From Manis javanica (Eukaryota > Chordata > Mammalia > Pholidota > Manidae), in assembly GCF_040802235.1 (NCBI RefSeq), contig NC_133159.1, positions 75,690,501 to 75,754,500 on the forward strand: 64,000 nucleotides of DNA, given 5' to 3'. The notes beneath the pieces were generated by a model. It was not told where the DNA came from, searched no databases, and saw only the letters and a list, made by a program, of their open reading frames with translations. Positions 47,226-58,510 of this stretch are shown here, piece by piece (within the stretch, counting starts at the first letter, position 1; every line of letters begins with the position of its first letter). A program made the position numbers and the translations under genes.

Positions 47226-47309
47226 CCCCTGAGTGATAGCCGCTCCCTGTACAGCCTCTCTCTTTAGGCAAGAACCGTGTGCTGGTGGAGAGCTGAGTTA
47301 TCATGGAGC

Positions 47310-47425
47310 CTACATCTCTCATTTTACATTTGCAGAAACTAAAATCCAGAGGGGAATTGCTTAGCCAGAGTCACCCAAACAGCCAAAAACAGAATTGGCA
47401 ACAGAAATCAGACCTTGACATTCCC
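47310..47425 (-). repeat. MIR fragment
   Basis: 'cattttacatttgcagaaac' and 'agccagagtcacccaaacag' fit reverse-strand MIR. Confidence 0.65.
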
Positions 47426-48025
47426 AATGTAGTGATATTTTCACTCTTGGAAAGAAACAAATATTTGAAAGAAATACTTTTTCAGTTGCTTTGGGAGCAT
47501 GGACAGGGAAGCCTCAAGTTAAAGAACAATATCCATAAGCGGTTTTGTTTTAAGAAGAAATTCATTACTCAGTAATTGATATTATGGCTATAAAGCTACA
47601 AATTAATTTGCCAATTAAAAGTTACCAATTAATTTGATGTCCATGGGTAGCTTTCTACTGAAGATGTTATTTTTATGCAGCCTATAAGTGGCTGTAAAGG
47701 ACAGTTTCTTGTAGATTAGAAAACTTCCTGAGTTCCAAGACTGGATGAGTCATTATAGAATTCAACACTAGAGGGCTTTCCTGCGAGGGCTGGTTATGCG
47801 GACTCCCTGGAAACCACCTGAGCGGCCAGAGACGGCACAGAGAAGGCAAGAAAGGAAATGAACAGTGAACAGGAACGGTAACTTTCATGGGCCAGACAGC
47901 ACAAGCCACCCGATTCATTATGAAAAGTTTTTGTGTGTGTGTATGTGCTTTTAGTTTTTGTTGTTTTAATGCAGCCTTGGTCCCAAAATAAGACTAATTT
48001 TTCACAAATATACACTTCAAACCCC
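47426..48025. other. No gene recognised; CTCF-like site inside
   Basis: AT-rich left part, unique right part. The CTCF-like motif is listed separately. Confidence 0.4.
47765..47776 (+). promoter_or_regulatory. CTCF-like binding motif
   Basis: acactagagggc matches the core CCASYAGRKGGC with one mismatch at the first base. It lies in unique-looking sequence. Confidence 0.4.
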
Positions 48026-48029
48026 ACTA

Positions 48030-48120
48030 CCATGAAAAGTAGGTTATTATTATTTCCACTTTATAGATGAAGAAACTGAGTTAAGTGAAATTAAGTAAGG
48101 TGTCCAAAGTCATAAATGCA
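48030..48120 (-). repeat. MIR fragment
   Basis: 'ccactttatagatgaagaaa' followed by 'ctgagttaagtgaaatta' fits reverse-strand MIR. It is the fourth minus-strand MIR since 46.8 kb. Confidence 0.65.
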
Positions 48121-48525
48121 GAATTATTGTACTATTAACCATCTTTCCAGTTGTGCTCCCACTGTACAAGGAAGGGCTTTTCCTGCTGAAAACCATATAA
48201 TAATTCCCTATTGCCTAATTAAATGCCTGCGATTTGCGGAATTTCTTAGAATTTGTTTAACTGAAACTTTGTTATTCCACAATCTTGCTTCTACTCAACG
48301 AGTCCAACATTTTTCCTGTCCCATGCACACCCTTTTTTTGGACTCCCTAGTGACTCTGTTCCAACCTCACCCACGAGAAACATTCCCCCTCTTCTTCATC
48401 CACCTGAGACCCACCATGCCTTCGTGCCACAGGCTTGTGTGGCCATCTCCTCTAGGCCTTCTACCACTCCTTCCTCATCCTGACTGTTGGGACCTGTTGA
48501 GGTGTAGGACGTGCTCACTAACTAC
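48121..48525. other. No gene recognised
   Basis: The left two thirds of a 180-codon plus-strand frame (48116-48658) lies here. Its right end runs into a MER5-like element, and the predicted peptide has no domain, so I do not call it a gene. Confidence 0.5.
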
Positions 48526-48527
48526 TG

Positions 48528-48700
48528 GTTCACAGTGGTGCCCAAACCTTACTGGGCATCAGAACCACTCCAGGTGCTTGTCGACTGTGCAGATGCCCAG
48601 TCCCTATCTGCAGACATTAGGACTCCCGAGGTTGGAGGTAATGTCCTTGCATATTTAACAAGCATCCCAGGTGACCCTGTATAGGGAGACTGTGAACTTG
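48528..48700. repeat. MER5-like hAT-Charlie element
   Basis: 'acagtggtgcccaaacctta' then 'ctgggcatcagaaccactcc', and 'atatttaacaagcatcccag', are in MER5 order. Confidence 0.75.
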
Positions 48701-49150
48701 GCTTTGACAAAATGCCTCTTGCTGCTGCTTCTGAATGTATTCACACACACATACCACATCATCTGATAGGATTTGCCATTTGTCACTGTTACTTTAGACA
48801 TTGTTTCAAGTTGCCTCATTTTTCTGTATTTTGTTTCTCGGGCATGGGCACTAACTTGTCCCTTTTCACACCCTTTCAGGGTCTATCAGGGTAGCAGTTT
48901 CCCAGCACTTCTCTGCCTGAGACAGAACTTCCTCCCTGTACCTCTTACCCCTCGAGCTCCCACTCTCCTCATGACTCAGGCTCCAAGTGACTGAACTGCT
49001 GGAGTCCAGGTGAGGCCATCCAGCAATGCGTGCTGTGGCTCCCTACAACTCACCCACCACTGCACGGCACACAGCACATGCATCATTCTGTCTTGTACAC
49101 AAATCATTCTGTATTTCCTTAGTGACTTAATTCCAACCTCAACTACAGGA
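48701..49150. other. No gene recognised
   Basis: Probably contains a diverged L2 part on the right, continuing into the L2 end at 49.2 kb. Confidence 0.4.
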
Positions 49151-49159
49151 TTCTTGCAA

Positions 49160-49208
49160 TTTTCTGGAAATATTGCAATTTTACCCACACTCTTTCTCAA
49201 CCCCACCT
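49160..49208. repeat. Fragment identical in pattern to the end of the 50.5-kb LTR plus its flank
   Basis: The block 'aaatattgcaattttaccca' followed by 'cactctttctcaaccccacc' reappears at 50811-50854 with very few changes. The repeat spans both the LTR's CA end and the sequence beyond it. Confidence 0.7.
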
Positions 49209-49325
49209 GCCTCTGTGAGGGCAGGAACTTTGGTTTTCTTGTTCATTATTGACGCTCAGCACCAAGCACAGAGCCTGATACACAGTAGGCACTTACTGTT
49301 GATTTGTAGACTACGTGAATGAATA
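49209..49325 (+). repeat. L2 LINE 3' end
   Basis: 'tctgtgagggcaggaacttt', 'aagcacagagcctgatacac' and 'gcacttactgttgatttgta' follow the L2 3' end. Confidence 0.85.
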
Positions 49326-49750
49326 TAAACTGAGGATGATGGAGAAGAAACTGTAAAAAGCACCTTAATTCACAAGAGGCTACCAAGTATGGTGACCTTT
49401 GGGGGTCAAACGGGGGCACCCTGGGGATGGTTAAGGGGAGCCATGAAGCCCTAGTTAACTTTAACAGCTTCAGTTTCTCTGTGAATCCAAGTCAGTTCAA
49501 CCCAATACCTATGCAGTAGATGCCTTCAACATGACGGGCACTCAGCTAGACACTGCCAAGGTAACAATGTGTAAGACACAGCCCCTGAATTTGTGGCTGT
49601 GATATTTAAAGTGAAACCATTTTGCCACATACATGCCAATCCAGTTAAATATTAATAGAAAGTGAGAGATGACAGTATTCCACTCTCAGGAGAGTTCAAA
49701 TGACTCTGAGTCTTATAATTGCCACATAATGTAAGGGAAGTCTTAAAAAG
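49326..49750. other. No gene recognised; one ancient-repeat scrap
   Basis: 'gggcactcagctagacactg' near 49538 resembles an ancient interspersed repeat. The rest is unique-looking. Confidence 0.4.
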
Positions 49751-49754
49751 CAAT

Positions 49755-50180
49755 GAGGCATAATGGAAAAAAGCTAGGTTTTAAAGTCGCATGAACCTGG
49801 GTTGGAATACCAGAGCTGCCTGGAGCCTTGATTACGTGTGTGTAAAATAGGTCTGATAACAATACAACCCTAGCATATCCTGGCATATCACAGGAATGAT
49901 TAACATTATTGAGCACTGAGCCAGGCACTCCGCTACTAAACACTTTCTATGCATTAATTTATTTAATCCTCTCAGCTATCTAATGCCTTTATTATTCACA
50001 TCTTGCTACTTGAGGAAACTGGCTCAGAGAGCTTAAGTAATTTTCCTAAAGTGAACCAATAACAAATGGCACAGCTGGGGTTTGAACCTGGAACTGGCTA
50101 ATGAATAAATGAGACAGTACAGGTATAAGCCTGACCTGGTGCCTGGCAGATAATAAGAGTTCAGTAAGTGGTTTCTAAGA
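49755..50180 (+). repeat. MIR SINE interrupted by a second MIR
   Basis: Plus-strand MIR left half at 49755-49875 ('gcatgaacctgggttggaat') and tail at 50120-50180 ('cctggtgcctggcagataat', 'agagttcagtaagtgg'). The middle is a minus-strand MIR. Confidence 0.7.
49888..50095 (-). repeat. MIR SINE nested inside a MIR
   Basis: 'gcactgagccaggcactccg', 'tttatttaatcctctcagct', 'cttgaggaaactggctcaga' and 'gctggggtttgaacctggaa' form an almost complete reverse-strand MIR. Confidence 0.85.
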
Positions 50181-50503
50181 TTCTTACTGCACTCAAGAAG
50201 TCTCCCACAGAGTTGTTGCTGTTGAGGTGAGTTGCTGTGAGGATGGTCCAGCAGCTGGGGAGGAGGGCAGGTTCCCCAGCAACACTTCTGGAGGCAGGAA
50301 AGGGGCCCCCCACCCACAGTGCTGCTGCAGCTCATCCTGCACTCTGCTTGCCAGACTCAGCAGCCATCACTCAGTAGCCCCATCCCTCGTACCAGGGCGT
50401 CTTAGGGTTCCAAGGGCCTCACACGTCACCCGGTTAGGTCCCAGGCTGGCACATGCACGCCCCAACCACATGCCTGCACGAGAGGTTCTGTCTCTGCTAG
50501 AAC
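50181..50503. other. No gene or repeat recognised
   Basis: Unique-looking, moderately GC-rich. Confidence 0.4.
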
Positions 50504-50508
50504 CTCTG

Positions 50509-50834
50509 TGTCACTCCTGGGGGAAAATATGTTCCCAGCCTGGGACAAATAACCTTTTAACCCAAAATCAGTCAAAGGGAGAAATGAAGTAGGAGAAACC
50601 TGCTTATCACTTACAAGCAGTTGTTCACTTCTGCTCACCTGTATCTCTAGCAACCCAGCTGCAAAAAGGGACCCCACCCAACCTCTCCAGTCCAGATATG
50701 TGGGAGCTCCCCCTTATAATCACCTATTGAAATGGAGATGGACTACTTCTCTCTACTCCTTGGAAACACCTATTGATATGGAGATTCACTAACACCAGGC
50801 AAGAAATTCCAGAAATATTGCAATTTTACCCACA
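50509..50834 (-). mobile_element. Solo LTR ('family A'), perfect target duplication
   Basis: A 326-bp element with TG and CA ends, flanked by CTCTG (50504-50508 and 50835-50839). It shares 'tgttcccagcctgggacaaa', 'aaaatcagtcaaagggagaa' and 'ttgcaattttacccaca' with the copies at 15.7 and 17.3 kb. No coding region is present. Confidence 0.85.
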
Positions 50835-50839
50835 CTCTG

Positions 50840-53515
50840 TCTCAACCCCACCTGCCATCTGCATGCCATCTCATTGCAGGAGATAGTGCCCGAGCCCCAG
50901 AAGTCATGGCTAGACAACACTTTCAAGATTTCAAGATCTCCTAAGTCAACCCCACGTGTTGGGCATATGGCCTGCCTAGAGCCGGGATTCGCAGGGCTGC
51001 AATCTTGGGGGAGGTTGGAGCCATTCCCTCCCTCCTGCAGAACAAGTCATGTGTTCCCACCCTCACTTCACCCCTTGTCCCTTGGGAGGCAGGGAGGCAC
51101 AGGAGAGGTTCCCATGTTTGATTCTAAAGTGACATTGGTACGGGCACAGGAGGCCCTAAGTCCTGGGGAGCTGGGAGGTGGCAGTCTGAGGAAAGCTGGC
51201 TCTGTGCCCCAGTGTTCAGAAGGCCAGGGACACACAAAGCTGCATGTACTGGGTCCCAGAAGCAGCACTTCCCCAGCTGGCACAGGCCCTTGTTGAAGCT
51301 CTCAGTTACAGAGTGTTCAGTGGTGACTAATTTTCATCTCCAAAACTCCCCTCACCTTCCCTTTCACCAGCAGGAAAGCCTGGGGAGGGAGGTGTTGGAA
51401 TATAATTTGCTGCCACCCGAAGCCTCCCAGTTCAGCTCTCAGCACAGGAGATCATTAGTAAAGGACAAGTGAATACAGTTGTGCTTCCTGCTGTACCCAC
51501 ACACTGCTTCGCGGGCTGACTTGTCTTCTCTGTTCTCTCGGCACACAGCGAGCAAGGCATTATCAGCCCTGATGAGTCAGGACAACCGTCTTCTTCAAAG
51601 AACTGGTGCCTCAAAATGGGGCAGTCCTTTCTTCTCCAGTCCCAGCTCTCATGAAATTGTACCAGGATGCTGACATCCTAAGCAGATGTGAGCCAGGAAC
51701 TTACATTATTAACACTCAGTAGCTTATATGTTAATAGGGGCTTGATAAAAGCACACAATGGAGTGCCAGTCCACTTGGAGCAATGCTCTGCCCTCAGGCC
51801 TCTCCCACCCAGCCCTCCAGCCTGCCCCTTCCATTTGAGTCTCTTGCAGCTCCTGCAGGGCACTGCATTTCAATTGTGAAAACTCTCCCAGACCTCATCA
51901 TCAGTTCTTCCTAACAACCAAAGCTTTCATTGCCTCTAAGACTTGTGCGTCAGCTATTTTTAACTTGTACTTTCTTATAAAAAAAAAAAATTACACCAGA
52001 GGAGTTTAATGAGCCCCATTTAGCTTTTTGTAGAAAAAGAAAATTTGCAGACATTAACCAATAAGTGCTACTGAACGCTGAGGCTGGCTGGCACGCCTCT
52101 TAAACCAGCCTTTCCCCTCAGTACAATAGTTTATTTTTGGACAGCAGCCTCTGCATGATGCCACACTGGGCTTCGTCGCAAACTTCACAGAAGGTGGAGA
52201 TTTAAGGAAAAGGCTCAGAAAAAGAACTCAGGTTTGCAGAGGGCAGGGCGGGGGGAGGAGAGGTTCCTTGAGATGGAAGTCCTGGAGGCCTACCACTGCT
52301 TCCAGCCCCTCTCCCCTGCACCATTCCGGGCTTCCGACCATCCAGCATGTGAAGGGTATGGAGTAAGTGGGAACAAGAGTGAAATTTCAGAGTTTTGTTC
52401 ATCATCATGTAAAACTAACACACACACACGACCACCACCACTCCAACAATAGCAAAAGAAACCAAAAAGAGCACAAGTCTTCTTACAGGCAGAAAAGATC
52501 ATGGCAGTAAACATCGCCGCTCTTCAGCCACCCAAACCCAGCAGCTCCCCTAGGTCAGAGTTGATTCCAGGACAAGGTTCTCAACTGTTCTGCACAACAA
52601 GAAGTCCAGGTCCAAATGACAGCACTGCCCCCAGTGGGGTGAAAGCAGTCAGCATTCAGCCTTTTGCTCTTTGAACTTTCAAGCTGAAGTATCACAGAGT
52701 ATCATTTGAAGCTTTCCAGGGGTCAAAGTACAGCCCCAGTCTCCTTGATGCTCACACCCAGCCATGCCGTTCCAAAGTCTGCCGATTCCTTTCCCAGTCA
52801 CAGCACTCTCATTCTTCACTGGGGCTTGGCCATGCTTTTACTTAATGGATTTGCAATAAACGATCCCTGGCCCCAGTTTGCTGCATGCAGTTAGAGGCAG
52901 ATGAATGCAGTCTTCCTAAATGCCACTGGTGTGTTAAGGTCTCTGGATAGAAGAGGGAAATACTTAGAGTTCATCAGAGGAAAAACTTCCTCCTTGGATA
53001 AAGAGCACGCTCTGTCTGAACTGTGTTAGTGTTATAATGCACCATTCTTTAGTGTATCGTTGAAATAACCATTCTATGTTATTTCAAGCATTCCATGATA
53101 ACTCAGAAGATAAAAATGCTCAATCAAGGTTGGGTAAATTGCCAGTGGATCATCCTGTCTAAAAGAAAAGATTTTTAGGATGCTGGTAAATAAAGGAGAA
53201 ATTCAGAGTAAAAGGAAATTTTAAACAAATTATTACTATAAAAAAATGTTTCTGGTTAAAATGAATGTCAAGTATTTATTCATGATGTAGACAATTTTGA
53301 TTAATTAATCAAAAGCAGACAAGATGAGAAGAGTAGTTCTTTCGAGTTGCTACTCAAGTCGAGTGCTTGTAATGAAAAAGGGAAAGAATGTCATGTTTAG
53401 ATTCTTGATGAGAAATTAAAAACTTAACAAACCCCATCAGAAAAGCAATTGGCTGAGGTCTTTACTTGCATGTTTGCTGGTGAGGCAAAAAAATAAAGCC
53501 AACTCTTTCCCTTTA
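50840..53515. other. No gene recognised
   Basis: 2.7 kb without clear repeats, except an A run (about 51980-51991) and a short AC tract at 52417-52429. Frames up to 140 codons (50874-51296) lack domains. 52.9-53.5 kb is AT-rich and unique-looking. Confidence 0.45.
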
Positions 53516-53639
53516 TGCACAGTACCAACAGAAATTTGTTGATTACCTATTCAAGGATGCATTGAATTGAAGAGGCTTTGTCCCTTGTCCTAAGGCTGCA
53601 CAAGGGAATGGAGAGAAAGAATCAAGCTCAGTGTCCATG

Positions 53640-53910
53640 CTCATATCATTCCCTCTTCCTGTTCCCTGTTTACTAGGTAAATTCTTATTCATCCTTTGGG
53701 ACCCAGCAAAATTATCATCTCTTCTATGAAGACTACCTTGATACACCAGGCAGAGTACAATCTTTCTGTGTGTGTTTCTGTCCCTCCCCACTAGACTGTG
53801 AACTCTTTAAGGACCAGGGGTATTGGTCCATTGATATATGTGTTATAGCACCCAGCACAATGCTTGATTCAGAGTTCATAAGTACTCAATAGATGTTTTT
53901 ATTTACTATT
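53640..53910 (+). repeat. L2 LINE 3' end
   Basis: 'tcatcctttgggacccagca', 'ccccactagactgtgaactc', 'agcacccagcacaatgcttg' and 'aagtactcaatagatgtttt' are L2 landmarks in order. Confidence 0.9.
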
Positions 53911-54425
53911 TAAAAATAAGTTCTTATTGAATGCATACATGCATGGCATTGACAAAGAGAACCAGTAATAAAAAGGATTGATGGTAGGTATTAATTCATA
54001 AATTAATAACCATTGGCTTATGACTGTGCAAGGCAATGGGAAAGCAAAGAAATGTAAGACAATCTAGGTCCTAGTTGGGAGAGTCAAAAGAAATATATAT
54101 GAAATAGCAGGGGAGACACAAAGCAACATACAATTACATGTTACATGCTGTCAATTCAAGAGTGAGTAGTGGATTTGGGATGGAGATTATGTAGAAGGAA
54201 TGGAGAGAAACATGTAGGTAGAATAGTTGTTTTAAAGGAAAAATACACAGGCCCAATTGCCTGGTTAGACTTGGGGGTTTGAGGGGTGTAAGTCAAAGAT
54301 GATTCCAAGATTTCTCCTCACAAGTTGGGCTTTGAAGCTTTCAAACATATTATTGAATTGATGGTGGAGAACATTCCAAAGGTTCTTCAGAATCACAGCA
54401 CATTGACTTTCAAGGATGATATGGA
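53911..54425. other. No gene recognised; ancient-repeat scraps
   Basis: Parts such as 'aagatgattccaagatttct' near 54297 resemble the unassigned ancient repeat. The rest is unclear. Confidence 0.4.
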
Positions 54426-54429
54426 ACAG

Positions 54430-54645
54430 CTATGATGTGCCATAAAAAGCCCTGAACCTGGCCTCAAAAATCTGGTCTTGGGTCCCAGTCCAGGCATTTA
54501 TCAGGTGGGTGGCCAGGGGCACCTCCCTTCACTCTCTGTGCCTCAGTTTTGCATTTGTAAAAATAGAAATGATACATATCTCACAGGATTGTTTAAGGAC
54601 TAAATCTCTATGGAAATTATTTATAAAGACTTATAAGGTATGAAT
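54430..54645 (+). repeat. MIR SINE
   Basis: 'tgtgcctcagttttgcattt' then 'gtaaaaatagaaatgataca' and 'tctcacaggattgtttaagg' follow plus-strand MIR. Confidence 0.8.
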
Positions 54646-54708
54646 ACCAGAGTCCTGGTTAGAAGTACGTCCTCAGGCTAACTACCTGGGAATTATATTA
54701 ATTATATA

Positions 54709-55172
54709 CAGGCATACCTCATTTTATGGCTGTTGGCCTTACTCTGCTTCGCAGATGCTAAGTTTTCTTTTTACAAATTGAAGGTTGGTGGCAACCCTGC
54801 ATTGAGCAAGTCTATTGGTGTCATTCATCCATCAGCATTTGCTCACTTTGTGTCTTTGTTTTCCATTTTGGTACTTTTCACAAAATTTCAAACTTTTTCA
54901 TCATTATTATATTTGCTGGGGTAATCTGTGATCAGTGATTATGATAGGACAGTGGTTAGCATTTTTTAGCAAAAAAGCATTTTTAATTAAGGTATATACA
55001 TTTTATGTCTTAGATGTGGTACTAGTGTGCCCTTAACAGACTACAGTATAGTGTACACATACTTTTTACATGCACTGGGAGATGAAAAAATTCACTGGAC
55101 TCGCTTTACCACCATATTCGCTGTGTTGTGGTGGTCTGGAACAGAACCCACAGTACCTCGGAGGCATGTCTG
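54709..55172 (+). mobile_element. Tigger1-type DNA transposon, internally deleted
   Basis: The element begins caggcatacctc and ends gaggcatgtctg, an imperfect terminal inverted repeat flanked by TA on both sides (54707-54708 and 55173-55174), the Tc1/mariner target. The left arm ('acaaattgaaggttggtggc', 'aatctgtgatcagtgattat') and right arm ('actacagtatagtgtacaca', 'tgtggtggtctggaacagaa') are both recognisable Tigger1. The transposase region is missing, leaving a 464-bp non-autonomous derivative. Confidence 0.9.
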
Positions 55173-55174
55173 TA

Positions 55175-57090
55175 CTGTCGTGGGTTGTTTGGGACTTCAA
55201 GCACTCCACCACTTCATTTTTGAATGCTGTTTTGATGTTTCCTTGTTGAAAACCTGGGAGGACAGCCAGATAATACAAGCCATGGATCACAAACCTCAAA
55301 CACCTAGAGCAGACAGATAGGTAGTTTAAATGTAGGCTGGGAATAGGAGATGTGCAGCACTTTTGTAGGAAATATTAAAACATGGTCCAAAGAAATACTT
55401 CTCTGTTATAGAAAAAGACAACAGTGTACATAAAAGATAAAAAGCAGTTGCAGCTCTCTGCCACAGAACCAGGGACGCTAGGGAGTGGCAGAGGCGCTCT
55501 GGAGCCACAGAGTGAGAACCAGTTGAAAGGGGGAGCAGCCCTTCAGCTCCAGCAGGATTTTCTATGCAGGAATTACTGCAGGCTTGCCAGGTGTCCTGGT
55601 GGTTAAGAATGCTGGAAATCCTGGTATTTATGTGATATTTCCTGATTATTAAACATTAGCAACTAATTTTTAAAACTTTTAAGAAAACACTCTGCAGTTA
55701 AAACACATCTGTAGGCATTGGGTCTATAGGTAGTCACCCAGGTACCACACCTTTTCAAAAAGAGAAGAATAACAGAGCTAACTCACTGTTACTCTGTTAG
55801 AAAGAGAAAAGAGTAGAGATTTGAGGAGATGAGGCAAACATTAATACAGAAAGAAGCAAGAGGAACCATCTATTAGTGGGCTGGAGATAAACTTCCAGGG
55901 ATATCACAGAATCTTAGGAATGGAAGGTGCTTGATCACCTAGTCTCATATTTCAGATAGAGATTTAGATTTAGACTCAAGGCCTAAATCCCTTTTAGCCC
56001 AGGTGCCCGCCAGGGCTGAGCAAAGGCTTTGACTTCGAGAATGATCAGGAACTGGAGACGGACACCGCCTCCTCCCATATGTCTGCTTTGCCCAAGGAGC
56101 AGCTCACATTAGGGCAATGCTGACCTTTAGTTCCATGACCGCAACCTCTCAGTCTAAACTTTATTTTCAAACCATCTCCAGGCCACACTGTTTGGAAGAG
56201 CTGTCAGATGAAGTTTCAGACAGCGCTCAGACATAATAATCTTTCAATCCCAGAATACCACAATTTCACCCATGAGTAAGAAAACCCCACGGGCTGGCTT
56301 CTCTCTTCCTGTCCTCTACATTCCTCCCTCCAGCTCAAGCACTGCTCAGCTTCATCGTGACATTTAAGGTATTTGGCTGTGCTCGTTGTCTCTTCCCACA
56401 GTGAGCTCTGTGTGGATTTTTAAACATTCAACTCACCATTGGAAACAGCAATTACTTCTCCTTCCTCTTTCCAAATGACCATGCAAATCAGTTTGCTTTG
56501 GGGACTGATTTTATTTTGTTTTAAAGCATTTCTCAATTCCTTTTTACGGTGTTTTCCTCAGGATTTTTGTGTCATTTCAACTTTCAATTGGCAAAAGTAT
56601 AATTAAGAGTCCTACTTGCTATTTTATGTCACATCTGTGCTCTTTCCGTTCACTAACACTGTCTCTTTCACCCAGGTTAGAATACATAAACAGTTTATAC
56701 ACAGTATGACAGTGTCAAGTAATACGTTACGAGGAAGTCAATGTTTAATCTGCTCTAACTTATTCGTTTCCCTATTGTGGTACTTGGCTTAAAATTTTTT
56801 CTTAATAAAAATATAATTTAGGACTTTGGAATTATTATTTTGCAATTTTGCTTGCTAACTCAGATCTGATTGTTTTCCTTTTCCTGTTTTCTAGGGAACT
56901 AACAAAAAGGTAGTATTTTCCACTCAGTTTCTTTTTTTGCCACATAAACCAGGAAGTGCTTTTTTAGTAAAATGCCTAGATTTGGAGATTCTGAATATGA
57001 AGGCCTTTTCTCAACAAATACTTAGTGAACAGCATGATATGAAAAAAATCTCTTCCTTGAAAAAATTTTCCTGAGTTTATGTTTATTAGA
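55175..57090. other. No gene recognised; one possible CR1/L3 scrap
   Basis: 'atcttaggaatggaaggtgc' near 55911 resembles the CR1/L3 3' region. The remainder, including AT-rich 56.5-57.0 kb, is unassigned. Confidence 0.4.
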
Positions 57091-57094
57091 ACTC

Positions 57095-58510
57095 TGAAAT
57101 AAATCCATCCATTCATCAAAACACAATTATTGAGGGCCCATGTGCTAGATGTTATTCTCAATACATGGGACACATCAGTGAGCAAGACAGATAAAATGTC
57201 ATGTCTTTAAAGGGCTTATGTATTAGCAGGGAGAGATAGAGATTAAACAAAAACATATATAATAAGCAAATGGTAAGTGCTCAGAGGAAAATAAGAAAGC
57301 AAGGTGAGAGGAATGAGAGTGGGCAGGGAGCTCCAATCTTAGATATGGTTGTCAGGGTATGCTTCCCTGAGTGACATTTTGGGGGTTGATGCAAATCATG
57401 TCAGAAACGTGCAAGCTGCTGTAAGGACTTTGGATTTACTCTAAGGAAAATGGGGGAGCTATCACAGGGTCTGGGCAAAGGAATGAGCTAATCAGACTTA
57501 CATGTTAAAAAGGATCACTTTGTCTGCTGTTGAGAATAGACCATGGGGAGGGATGGGGCAGGAGTAGAAGCACATAGATTAATTAAGTAGCTAATGAGTT
57601 AACTAGAGAGAGAAATGAGGGTGAATGGAATCAAGGTGTGGCGATGGAGGTGTATATTTAGAGGTTAGAGCCAACAGGATTGCCTAACGGTTTCAATATA
57701 AACTGAGAGAGAAGAGTCAAGGATGAATCCAAGCCTTTTGGCCCAAACGGAAAGATGGAGTTGCCCTTTACTGAGAGAGGGCAAGCTGTTTAAATTGCAC
57801 AGATTTGGGGAGGAAATTGGCAGTTTGCTTTTGAAACTCAGTTTGAGATATCTATGAAATGTGTAAGTGGGAAAACCAAATAGGCAGTTAGAAACAATGA
57901 ACTGGAGCTCAAGAGAGAGAGCTATGCTGGAGATATCCGTGATGAGCTGTTGGCATAGAAAAGGACTTCAGAGCTACATGACTGGATGAGCTCTTTGAAG
58001 GGAGTGTTTTAGTATCTTGGAAGGCAAGACAGGGCAGTTTCTCAAAGAGCAGGGAGTAGGAAATGGTGTCCAATGCCAGTGAGAGCTCAATAAAGGACCA
58101 AGAATTGATTACTGCAGTTAGCAAACTGGAAGTCATCAGTGACCTGGCAAGATCAGGTTCAGTGATGCACTGAGAGCAAAACTCTGATTAGCCTGAGTTG
58201 AAAAGAAAATGGAAAGAAAGGAATTGGAGTCAATGACTATAAACAATTCTTCTGAGATGCTTAGATGCAAAAGGGAGAAAAGAAGTGGAATGGGGAACAC
58301 ACGGACAAGAGAAATTTTCTCTTTATGATGGGAAAAATATGATTGTTTTAAAAAAGGTGATGTCAATCATCTAGCAGGGAGGGGAAACTCAGTGATACAG
58401 GAGACAGGGCAATTGCTGGGGTTGTCATTTGAGATTGGATGAAATCTCGTGCAGAAGTGAAAGGACTGGATTCTGATTAGAGCATGGACAGTTCATCCCT
58501 AGTACTAGTA
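57095..58510 (+). repeat. Long copy of an unassigned ancient mammalian repeat
   Basis: About 1.4 kb follow the order of a very common ancient repeat whose family I do not name: 'cacatcagtgagcaagacag' at the left, 'agagtcaaggatgaatccaa' near 57713, 'gccagtgagagctcaataaa' near 58075 and 'agcatggacagttcatccct' near 58481. The same family occurs at 6.4 and 33.3 kb. No ORF survives. Confidence 0.6.

Noticed and set aside
48116-48658. 180-codon plus-strand frame
   Set aside because: It runs into a MER5-like transposon, has no recognisable domain and no splice or promoter context.
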